A stretch of 64,000 nucleotides of DNA, taken from positions 43,165,835-43,229,834 of the forward strand of contig CP136066.1 in NCBI GenBank assembly GCA_032622095.1, given 5' to 3'. The stretch's first letter is position 1. Every line of letters begins with the position of its first letter. A program made the position numbers and the translations under genes. The notes under the pieces are model-generated. The model did not search any database and had not been told where the DNA came from. It worked only from the letters and a program-made list of their open reading frames with translations. Below are positions 13,601 through 25,600 of this stretch, piece after piece. This stretch comes from Siphonodentalium dalli (lineage: Eukaryota > Mollusca > Scaphopoda > Gadilida > Siphonodentaliidae).

Positions 13601-16600
13601 ACTGGCTAATCACACACAAATGGTATAAACGCTCTTTATTATTTCCAAATAAGGAATTGAGCAACAAAGAACGCTCTTTATGTTTACCATCATAATATAA
13701 AGAAACACCAAGAAAGTAACTTTTTATGCTTTGTTTACATAACAATCGTCAAATTTGCGACAATAACATACTGTTTATGAGATATTTCTCATTTGTATAT
13801 TAACAAAGTATGTCTATATTTGAATATTATTTTCGTTTGTAGCGGTTTTTGACAGGTGGAAATATGTTCACAGGATACCCACCAAGGCCTTCCGTACCTT
13901 TAAGGTATACTGCAACTTTTTTTCTTGTCAATAGCAGAATACATAATGCTATTAAGAAGTGGCATAAAACACAGAACATTTTTTTTAATTATAAGTATTG
14001 AGCAGTGAGAAATATTTGAGTCGAGGAAACCAGTAACGAAAGGCGATATTAACATGATTTCTGTCAGCGAATAATTGTTTACGTTTCAATGAATATTAAA
14101 ATGTACTGAAAACAAACTGCTAATGGGTGCCAGACTTTCATAAACACAAATTATGTATTAATGGTGTAACGACATATTTCGTTCTTAATTGTCTAAAAAA
14201 ATAGGGGATGGGGATGTTTGGATCTCTAGTTTAACGACATTTTTCGGTCTTTGTAGTTTAACGACATTTTTCGGTCTTTAATAGTTTAATGACATTTTTC
14301 GGTCTTTATAATATCTCAAGATATAGGGGGTATTTGGATCTCTAGTTTAACGACATTTTTCGGTCTTTATAGTTTAACGACATTCTCGGTCTTTAATATT
14401 TCAAGATATAGGGGCCCTTAGTGGGTATTTGGATCTCTAGTTTAACGAAATTTTTCGGTCTTTGATAGCAAAATGGAAGAAGTACATCTTTGGAAAGATG
14501 TGGTGGCCCTAAAAAGGAAAGTTGTTTGGTGATCTTGAAATGCAGTCTTCCTTGATTAAAGTGATGTGAAACACTCCGGCAGACAACGGGCAGAGTGATC
14601 AAATAGAAATTAAGAATAATCTTTCTCAAAGTAGTTATTTGTTACGAATATTAATCTAAATGGATGATACACAACGTCATTCTTAAATATTAGTTAAATG
14701 CAATGACTCTCGATGGCAAATTCATTTTTGTTTAATTATAGCCGATAGTTGCGCCCCGAATCGAGATGTAAAATATTTACAATTTGGAGTAGTTCAGACG
14801 ATGTTCTCTATGAAGTGGTGTGGTAGATTTTTTTTGGAAATTTTCAGTGATGTTAGTAGAATGATAACATTCCCCAGGTTGGCAAAGTGCCTGAGCACTA
14901 ACTTATCAATTTCTCGCACCCGAAAAAGTCCATAACAAGTCCATAATATGTCTTTAAGCATATATATAAATCTCCGAAAACCAAAATTCTAAAGCATTAA
15001 ACGATTTCTTGAAATGCAGTTTTTCTGAACAGTTTTCCTTGATTAAAGTGATGTGAAACACTCCGGCAGACACCGGGCAGAGTGATCAAATAGAAATTAA
15101 GAATAATTTTTCTCAAAGTAGTTATTCGTTACGAATATTAATCCAAATGGATGATACACAACGTCATTCTTATATATTAGTTAAATGCAATGACTCTCGA
15201 TGGCGAAATCATTTTTGTTTAATTATAGCCGATAGTTGCGCCCCGAATCGAGATGTAAATATTTACAATTTGGAGTAGTTCAGACGATGTTCTCTATGAA
15301 GTGGTGTGGTAGATTTTTTTGGAAATTTTCAGTGATGTTAGTAGAATGATAACATTCCACAGGTTGGCAAAGTGCCTGAGCACTAACTTATCAATTTCTC
15401 GCACCCGAAAAAGTCCATAACAAGTCCATAATATGTCTTTAAGCATATATATAAATCTCCGAAAACCAAAATTCTAAAGCATTAAACGATTTCTTGAAAT
15501 GCAGTTTTTCTGAACAGTCTTCCTTGATTAAAGTGATGTGAAACACTCCGGCAAACACCGGGCAGAGTGATCAAATAGAAATTAAGAATAATCTTTCTCA
15601 AAGTAGTTATTCGTTACGAATATTAATCCAAATGGATGATACACAACGTCATTCTTATATATTAGTTAAATGCAATGACTCTCGATGGCGAAATCATTTT
15701 TGTTTAATTATAGCCGATAGTTGCGCCCCGAATCGAGATGTAAATATTTACAATTTGGAGTAGTTCAGACGATGTTCTCAATGAAGTGGTGTGGTAGATT
15801 TTTTTGGAAATTTTCAGTGATGTTAGTAGAATGATAACATTCCCCAGGTTGGCAAAGTGCCTGAGCACTAACTTATCAATTTCTCGCACCCGAAAAAGTC
15901 CATAACAAGTCCATAATATGTCTTTAAGCATATAAATAAATCTCCGAAAACAAAAATTCTAAAGCATTAAACGATTTGCTATATTTCCAGGGCATATATT
16001 TCATCTGATTTTGCGAGAATCCATATATACTTTTTCACGAGAATCCAGGGGAATTTGCGAGAATATTTACGAGAATCTAGATTTGGATTCTCGCCGAAAT
16101 ATAAGCCCTGATTTCACTCTGAAGTGCGCCTAAATGGCATAAATTGTACCGTGGTTCCCATGTTCGCCAAAGTGGCATAAATTTATTTCAGGATAATACT
16201 AATTTTAGGCATTCATTTATATCACTGATATCAGGACAATAAATAGCCATTTCCATTGCATGGAACAAAGAGCGTTATTGTTTATCGGTGTTGTTTTTGG
16301 AAGTGCTGGTAGTTAAATTTTATACATTTCGACCCCCAATAAGTATTTCCGAACAAATGAATTATTAACAAGCGTGACATGACATCATTGACGAAGATAA
16401 TTAACACCGATCTACAAGCAATTAAAGTCTTAAAATGAGCTAAAATTTAACATTTTCTTAAACAAATTTACATTTTTATCTCTCGCGACATAATTGTCAC
16501 CAATAAAAACAAATTTGATTCATCGTGGAAGTTAGTCGGTGACTATAAATAATGTCACCATTCAACTGAATGTTGTTGAGCATATTTCAACCAATTTTGG

Positions 16601-19600
16601 AAGTTTAAATGAATATTTTCTTCACACGCAAAGTAAAATTGACAAATTTCAGGATTTTAGCCTGCTTCGTTGGGACCAAAATTTGTTGTGCACACTCAAG
16701 AAACGTCTACCGACACTCGCTAGGCCAAATTATGCCATGACCATGCTATAAACTAGCTTGAAATTGGCAAAACAATGAATTTTTTTTGGTTGAAAAAATT
16801 TACATGGGAATCTCCAGTCCATAGGCATAGAGAACGATTATTTTTCGATAAAAACGAAAATAATGCGAAATGAAAGTCGGCACTCGTCAGAATGGTGCAG
16901 AATAACATACGAGTCTTGTTATATGCGAAAATTTGACCTCATTCGATAAATTAGTCTCGTAATTAAGGAATCAATAGCGCTCGGACATGTGGAATTCCGT
17001 CGCACTGTTAGTGTTACTGTACAAACAGTACATGGCAGGCGCAATTTTGAAATGTAAACACGCATCAAACACGCATCAAATTTACCTTTTGTGAGAATAA
17101 CAAAAGCGCAACCTTGATCAAAGTAATACAATACACAACAACACATAGAATAAAACTGATATAAACACGGTATAAGTGAGAATAAGACGCGTATTCAGAC
17201 GTGGAATTTGACAACATTTCTTCGCTTCGACGCTATAAATATATCTGATCCAGATAACCGAGATGCAGCTATCTGATTTGAAACAAATACCAAGCAATAA
17301 TCTTAACGTTTCATAATCGAACTGCGGACCTGATAATTATCGAAATATGTAGGCGAAATAATTTTTAATTGGTTAATCACATGATAGAGACTTCAACACA
17401 CTCTTAAAGACGCAATACAGCGCCATTTAATGTCATTATTTAACTGGGTCGGTGTTTGTTGTTATCATTATTGCTTCGTTTTTAGTAAGACCATTGTATC
17501 TGTTTTGCGCACGTCACTTTCCATATTTGGAATTTCCATATATGGGATTTGTGTTAACCTCAATACCGATCAAGTTATCTTAGCATAAACATAAAATATA
17601 TTGTAATTTATGCAACTACGACCCTGGTAACCCTGATAACTAATAAAATATACCGGCCAATTCATTTTAAGATCGTTATTTCACTTTGCTTTAGGCATAA
17701 ATACACTCTTAAACGCACATAAACGACCCATTGGCGTTAAATTAAATAAACTCGGTATTTATTAATATTAGTTTTTTATTGCTCAGTATAGAGTTAGACC
17801 CTTGACACCTGTCAATATATTTGGGCTGAATTCATATGATGCGGTATTATTCCTCGAAATAAACAACAAAGCCGTCGTTACTTAGAAATGTCGTTTGGGC
17901 TAACATTTACACAAATCCTCCGTGTGTTCTCCTCAATTGACACACAGGTTCTCAGTCGACACACAGGTTATCCCAGAAACACGTGTGAAATAAACAGCCA
18001 AGGTTTGGCTGAAATGATGATATATGCGAGTAGCATTATAACCCTCCAGTAGTATCAATTTGCATGTGTGGTTGTAAGATTGCTGCAACTCGTAACTTCT
18101 TAGAGTATGTGGATGTGTTGCTCTTTTCTTCAGTTATCCGATTATTTATATTTGCTATTTACGTATCATGTGATGGTTGAAAATCCTCCTATTTTAATAA
18201 ATACAAGGGGGAATCTCACAAAATAAATGATTATCTTCAGGCTTTAGCATAATTATAAGGGATGTCGTTTGTTATCAAGATTTCTAGTTTTATCATGGTT
18301 GAAGAACCTTCTGTTTTTATAAAACATTTGCTAATTTTATGGAATTACCTGCAGACGCATAACCGCATCATGTCGCTCTCTGGCATTCTACAGTCGGTAA
18401 AATCATAAAAATTATGAACTCATATACCATTTCGTTTCAATATTTACAGGATTCAAGTACTCTGCGCTACAGTTCTCTAAGCACTGTTTCTGCGACAACA
18501 AATTTGGAAAATATGGTAAAATTGATGCAACGAAATGCAACATGAAATGTCCCGGTAACAAAAAAGAAACCTGTGGAGGAAGTTGGGCCAATATGATCTA
18601 TAAACTTGGTGGTAAGTTTCAGTATTCACAAGCGCCATACGGCCAAAGAAAATTAAATGTCTGGTTGGGGGTATAATTCGAAACAAAATAGATGCGCCTG
18701 TGTTGCTATAGATGAACTGCTAGCCCAGTATTCCAATCATTGTCCTCAGTGTTACTGCTTCAATTGATCTTAGATTTTAATGAAGATATAGCATACAAAT
18801 TGAACAAGTTCAATATTCAACATCTCAAAGAATTGATAAATGGCTTCTAGACGTGAGTGTAACAGATTTCTTTACTAAATACTCGCTGACGAGTAGTTAT
18901 CTCCAAAGAAATGTTCAGATAATAAGTTCAACAAACGACCATATGCAATTTGTGAACACAATATATGAACATGCCACTTCCGTAAACAGCGCTCCTTCTG
19001 CGTTTGTATTATCTGCATTCTGCTCATTCTTCCTGAAATCCCTACAGATGAATAACTGATCATTTGGATGTATACTCTTTTACCTGGGCGCGAGAATCCA
19101 TTTAGTATAGAAATTGTTAATGATCATTTCTCTCAAAGTTTGACTGCAAAACCGTTTTACCACATATTCGTTAATAATTATGTAATCTAATTTTATAACA
19201 CTGGGAAACCATCATGGGTAGCAGTTTTCCTGTATATAGAAGCATTATTTAGTTCAAACTTTAACCATTTATTTACTAAATTAAACTTCCACAGCGGGAA
19301 TAAAGGTATCAAAGTGAATATCATCAGATGAAAAGTATAGTTACGCTATTAATTCCAGGTAAACGTGTGAGCAGCAGCACATCTGACGGAGGATTAAGTG
19401 GACTTGGTGAGATCCATATATTATTCAGTGTCTCTCCGATTATGTTAGATTACTTCAGCCCGCTTCGATTGTTAGTCATCTTACTCTGAATAACTGAGCT
19501 GGTGTTGGTGTCTCAGATTTACTCATATAAGCTTTGGACACATCTGTGTGTGCATTGGCAATCTTTGCACTTGAGTGTTTTCTATTAAATTCCTCCGGAA

Positions 19601-22600
19601 TCTTTCTAACAAGTAGTCTTATGTGAGTAGAGGTATCGCCAAATGTCAGAAATGACGTTATTAACCCAGTTATGATTTATACTGTGGTCTCGTTAAGGTG
19701 ACCAAAGAAATTGGTCTAAATGAAGCTTATACATCGAATAGTAATAATTAAGAGTTTGTGAAGTAGCCAAGTGGTCCATGCTTGTTGATTCCGGGCTTTA
19801 GCAAACTCCACACACTCCAATCAATGGCCAATCGATACAACATTGGAGCCAAAATATGCAACATAACATTGCCTGTTGTAACATGTCACAACGAAGTTGT
19901 TTCGAGTTTAAATTGTTACATTGTATTTGTTTACAGGAACAGCAATGAGCGTGTCATGGCGTAAGTATTCTAAATATGAGGATAATGAACATATTTCTGC
20001 AACTTTACCTCCATATGTTTCATATTCAACCCGTACTTACATGCGTGTTTAGATTATTATTTTATAATAATTGACACAGATTTTATTTTGAAGTTCAATT
20101 TTGTGTTGTCAACTGAGTTTGTCGGGAAAATGAAATAGGGTGTCGAATAGGTTATGTAATATTTTGGTAACATGGCGCTTGGTATCGAAACATGTCATGT
20201 AATATGTGGGTAACATGGTGCTTGGAATTGGATAGCTCGAGTTGTGGTATCGCCATCTTTGTTGTGCTTATAAGGATTTTCTATCTGTAGGAAATTGTTC
20301 AGGGATGAGATAGAAGGTTTTTTTTTAATTCTCTCTGAATCACTCCTGTTCGGAATGGAAGTTATCAAATGTTAACGTTATTCCCTTTGCGTTATTATTC
20401 TGATCGTTTCTGTTCGCAGGTTCAATTGGATGCTATAAAGACACTCGCAAAAGAGATCTTGTTGGTGATTGGGTCGTCTTCAAAGACAACTATATCCGGA
20501 AATGTGCAAAGCACTGTTTTGACAAAGGTAAGTGTGGATATTTCTTGAATGAGTGATATTGATAGAGACAAACATGTGTCATCTGTGCGACAATATAACT
20601 GATGAAATATGCGAGTATCATTATAAACCTCCAGTAGTATCAATTTGCATGTGTGGTTGTAAGATTGCTGCAACTCGTAACTTCTTAGAGTATGTGGATG
20701 AGTTGCTCTTTTCTTCAGTTATCCGAATATTTAAATTTGCTATTTACGTATCATGTGATGGTTGAAACCCCTTCTATTTTAATAAATACAAGGGGGAATC
20801 TCACAAAACAAATGATTCTCTTCAGACTTTAGCATAATTATAAGGGATGTCGTTTGTTATCAAGATTTCTAGTTTTATCATGGTTGAAGAAGCTTCTGTT
20901 TTTATAAAACATTTGCTAATTTTATTGAATTACATGCAGACGCATAACCGCATCATGTCGCTCTCTGGCATTCTACAGTCGGTAAAATCGTCAAAGTTAT
21001 GAACTCATATACCATTTCGTTTCAATATTTACAGGATTCAAGTACTCTGCGCTACAGTTCTCTAAGCACTGTTTCTGCGACAACAAATTTGGAAAATATG
21101 GTAAAATTGATGCAAAGAAATGCAACATGAAATGTCCCGGTAACAAAAAAGAAACCTGTGCAGGAAGTTGGGCCAATATGATCTATAAACTTGGTGGTAA
21201 GTTACAGTATTCACAAGCGCCATACGGCCAAAGAAAATTAAATGCCTGGTTGGGGGTATAATTCGAAACAAAATAGATGCGCCTGTGTTGCTATAGACGA
21301 ACTGCTAGCCCAGTATTCCAATCATTGTTCTCAGTGTTACTTCTTCAATTGATCTTAGATTTTAATGAAGATATAGCATACAAATTGAACAAGTTCAATA
21401 TTCAACATCTCAAAGAATTGATAAATGGCTTCTAGACGGGAGTGTAACATATTTCGTTACTAAATACTCGCTGACGAGTAGTTATCTCCAAAGAAATGTT
21501 CAGATAATAAGTTCAACAAACGACCATATGCAATTTGTGAACACAATATATGAACATGCCACTTCCGTAAACAGCGCTCCTTCTGCGTTTGTATTATCTG
21601 CATTCTGCTCATTCTTCCTGATCCCTACAGATGAATAACTGATCATTTGGATGTATACTCTTTTACCTGGGCGCGAGAATCCATTTAGTATAGAAATTGT
21701 TAATGATCATTTCTCTCAAAGTTTGACTGCAAAACCGTTTTACCACATATTCGTTTATAATTATGTAATCTGATTTTATAACACTGGGAAACCATCATGG
21801 GTCGCAGTTTTCCTGTATATAGAAGCATTATTTAGTTCAAACTTTAACCATTTATTTACTAAATTAAACTTCCACAGCGCGAATACAGGTATCAAAGTAA
21901 ATATCATCATATGAAAAGTATAGTGACGCTATTAATTCAAGGTAAACGTGTTAGCAGCAGCACATCTGACGGAGGAATAAGTGGACTTGGTGAGATCCAT
22001 ATATTATTCAGTGTATCTCCCATTATGTTAGATTACGTCAGCCCGCTTGGAATGCTAGTCAGCTTACTCTGAAAAACTGAGCTGATGTTGGTGTGTCATA
22101 TTTACTCATAGAAGCTTTGAACACAATTGTGTGTGCATTGGTCAATGTTTACACTTGAGTGTTTTCTATTAAATTCCTCCGGAATCTTTCTAACAAGTAG
22201 TCTAATTTGGAAAATATGGTAAAATTGAAGCAAAGAAATGCAACATGAAATGTCCCGGTAATAAAAAGGAAACATGTGGAGGAAGTTGGGCCAATATGAT
22301 CTATAAACTTGGTGGTAAGTTGCAGTATTCATAAGAGCCTTACGGCCAAAGAAAATTAAATGTCTGGTTGGGGGTATAAATCTAAACAAAATAGATGCCC
22401 CTGTGTTGCTATAGATGAACTGCCAGCCCAGTAGGTCAATCATTGTCCTCATCGTTACTGCTTCAATTGATCTTAGACTTTAATGAAGATATAGCATACA
22501 AATTGAACAAGTTCAGTAATCAACATCTCAAAGAATTGACAAATGGCTTCTAGACGGGAGTGTAGTTATCTCCAAAGAAATGTTCAGATAATAAGTTCCA

Positions 22601-25600
22601 CAAACGACCATAGGTAATTCGTAAACTTAGTATCTCAACAATTTGCTTCCACAAACAGTGTTCCTTCTGTATTTGTATTATTTTCCTTCTGCTTATTTTT
22701 TTCTGAAAACTCCTACACATTAATTATTAGTATTTCGAGTTTATACTCTTTTACCCATTTTTGACACAATTAGTCATGATCAAACATTTTGACTGCACTA
22801 TTATCCGATTCCCTGAGGATGTTCTCGTCACAAGTACAGTATTTCCATTTTAGGAGCTGTGGTCTCGCTGACAAACGTGGCACTCAATAAGCCATCAGTG
22901 AGATCAACGAAATGGCGTGGAAACAATATAGGTGTCCCTCAGAACGCCAACGACGGGAATCGGGATTCGAATTTCTTTCATTATTCGTGTACAGAAACGA
23001 ATAATCAGCTGAATCCATACTGGTATGTTGATTTGGGAGCCATGCACACTGTTACTGGTGGACTCATTGTCAACAGAAAAGATTGTTGTTGTGAGTATTA
23101 TATTAGGTTGGCGTAAAGCTGGGATTATTTCATCGATAGTTATCACAATTTCTTCCAGTAATGGAGCTTCATCTTCAACATGCCTGAGTTTAGTGTGTCT
23201 CATTTGCAGAATGAGGTCACCAGAGGGTGAATGTAGTGACTCTATCCCGCAAACCCACATTGTATAATCGGGGTTCCCAATGGGTGTACATCACAATATT
23301 CACGACTTGAGAACTTCAATCTGAGTATATGTTTCCCATGTCAGATGAGGCCATGTAGAATGGGGTTCCTAGAGGGTTAATTTGGTGTGCGGGATAGCGT
23401 CACTCAATTGACCCTCTGGGGACCTCATTCTGGAAATGACAGCCGCACTAAACTCAGAATTGCTTCGTTCGACATAACTCGGACATTCAAGTACAAGGAT
23501 TCATTTGTTTTCGGCAGAAAGTTTACTAGATAACAATACCATGTGCATGTATTAAATACAAATGTGATTCTTTTACCGATTCAACTAATTATCGATTTAC
23601 TTTGTTATATTTTTCTGCTGAAAAATGTCATGTTCACTTATGAAATACCCCTTCCTTACATGTTAACGGTTTCTAAAGTTCATGATGAGAGAAATTATCA
23701 AGATATATACATGATCATGATATGATTAGCCAATTAACATTACATAAGAATGAAGCACAGTCCCATAGGAAATGTTCAGATAATAACGACCATCTAAACA
23801 TTTCCCTCAGTAAATAGGACTCCTTCTGTACTTTAATGTATATGTCGCCTAATCAAATACCTGTACATCCCTGCAAATCAAAAACATACCGGGAGAATTA
23901 ATTTAGTATAGAAAGGGTTATTGTTATCCATCCCTTAACTAACACCATTTCCGATTGGGCAAAAGCCGCCACGTGATAATCCCGGAAAAAGTCATATTGG
24001 ACTCCCGAAAGTCATATTGTACTCCCAGGTGTGCAATATGACTTTTTTATCGGGACTCCGTGACGTCACGAATTAACTGTTGCGAAATGAATCGGTGAAA
24101 TTGTGATGCGCGCGCAACACTGGCGGATTTAGCAGACGATTCACTTCCGCATTGAGTTTTTTTTCATATCCGTGTTTACTTTTCCAAATCATGCTTTCTG
24201 GCGATCAAATACAGGCTTTTATAGAGAATTAACTGCTGACAAATACCAAAAATAACCAGAAAAGTTTTATTCCCAAAATTTAGATAAACATACAGATGGA
24301 TAATAAAAATGTTATTATACAATGTTGTGTACAGTATGAGTTTTTCTTGTACTCGTCCCGGTTGTGGGGTAAAGTCATATTGGACTCGACACTGCGTGTC
24401 TCGTCCAATATGACTTTTCACCACAACCTGGACTCGTACAAGAAAAACACATACTGTACACAACATTGAATAATAACTTTATAATACCACACACAAGGTG
24501 AAGAAGTCACTGCCACTCGTCTGTCGTTTTTGGTTGTGATGTGCGAATTGTTTAAGATAGCTGAAGCAAGATTTCAAAATGCAACAGTCCGACATAATTA
24601 TATTATATTGAACCGGATTGGACAGTGGATAATATGGAAACATATTTTTGTTGCCGTCATCTTGGGAGTGGTTATTATATATGTCAGTATTTCCATATGC
24701 AGTGTAGTGAAACATGCACGTCACAAGCATATGGCAATACAACGACCGCGGTTGCTGACTTTCAACGTGTTGATTTCGAACATAGTCAACTGGTTCGGCG
24801 TATTGCTGGATATAATTATAACGAGCTGCAATAATGTACGTCGTCCCTGCAAATATGATCTGGACTCTCCCCGGTCAAGTTTCTTAGTGATGAACACACC
24901 CGATAAGGTGTTTGTTTCACATAATTTGTTTCAATGCAGCCAAACATCATATGAGGAACTTCACAATTGATGGCGCCGTAGAGATGGCTGCAGCCGACGA
25001 TATGGCAGCTTTCACCAGCAAATGTTTCTACTTTCCTGGGGTCGCGTCGGCTGGACAACTGATTTTCTTCAACTGCACAGAGCCAATCAATGTCCGATAT
25101 ATGCGCATAGTGATATGGGGCAACAATCTGCGGATCATGATGTGCGAGATGGAAGTGTATGGATACAAGTTGCAACAGAATGGTAAGACGAAACGCTGAT
25201 AAATAATCGTAGAGTATCGTGTCAATCAATGGCTTCTAATAAAGTTTTGTTGAAATCGCGTGTAGCTATACCGATGAATTTTGATCGTTCTTGACGATCA
25301 CTGCTAGTAATAAGTAACATGTACATTAAAGACATATTATGGACTTGTTCGGTGCGTGAAATTGATAAGTTAGTACCCATGCGCTATGCCAACCTGGGGA
25401 ATGTAGCATTCGACTAACATCGCCGAAAATTTCAAAGAAATTGACCATACCACTCCATAGAAAACATCGTCTGAACTACGTTCAATTGTAAATATTTACA
25501 TCTCAATTAGGGACGCTACTATCGACGATCAACACACATAAATGACATCGCGATCGAGATTCATTGCATTTAATTAATATATCAGAATGACGGTGTGATG

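Larger units (their letters stand above)
12635..18014. mobile_element. 5.4-kb foreign insertion in WSC unit 6 (unclassified)
   Basis: The unit sequence leaves the array after gacaatataac (12,634) and returns with tgatgatat at 18,015; other units read these two pieces without a gap. No target duplication and no terminal inverted repeats are visible. The right end carries a short hairpin, CAGCCAAggtTTGGCTG, at about 17,996-18,012. No transposase or reverse transcriptase frame was found. The content is itself repetitive (a minisatellite, three 485-bp tandem copies, a small MITE), so it may be a block copied from elsewhere rather than one transposon. The pieces 12,650-14,220 and 16,110-17,990 hold nothing I can name. 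Confidence 0.6.
1..22314 (+). repeat. Tandem array of about 2,584-bp WSC-encoding units
   Basis: Exon B recurs at 154, 2738, 5322, 7904, 10488, then 18450 and 21035 after the insertion; spacings are 2,584, 2,584, 2,582, 2,584 and 2,585 bp. Introns are as similar as exons, so the units are recent duplicates. Marker bases define two types: units 1, 2 and 6 (ttaataattatg, ccgattatg) and units 3, 5 and 7 (tttataattatg, cccattatg); unit 4 is mixed. The near alternation suggests a dimer of about 5.17 kb as a higher-order unit. Confidence 0.9.
23091..24939 (+). other. Intron between the two fucolectin-like exons, rich in inverted repeats
   Basis: It holds a MITE-like inverted repeat (23,184-23,457), a short inverted repeat with gtcatatt words at about 23,980-24,055, a long imperfect hairpin (24,306-24,480) and a possible receptor-gene fragment (24,539-24,835). 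The stretch 23,460-23,950 holds nothing I can name. Confidence 0.6.

Noticed and set aside
12635-18014. Helitron or DNA transposon call for the 5.4-kb insertion
   Set aside because: Ends lack TC/CTRR and lack inverted repeats; no transposase or Rep/helicase frame.
1-22314. CRISPR-like regular repeats
   Set aside because: Kilobase units containing exons in an animal genome; not short repeats with unique spacers.
22904-23260. Minus-strand 118-codon frame
   Set aside because: Antisense of the fucolectin-like exon and the adjoining inverted repeat.
24625-24834. Plus-strand Cys-containing 69-codon frame overlapping the receptor-like fragment
   Set aside because: Alternative frame of the same DNA with no recognised motif or acceptor site.
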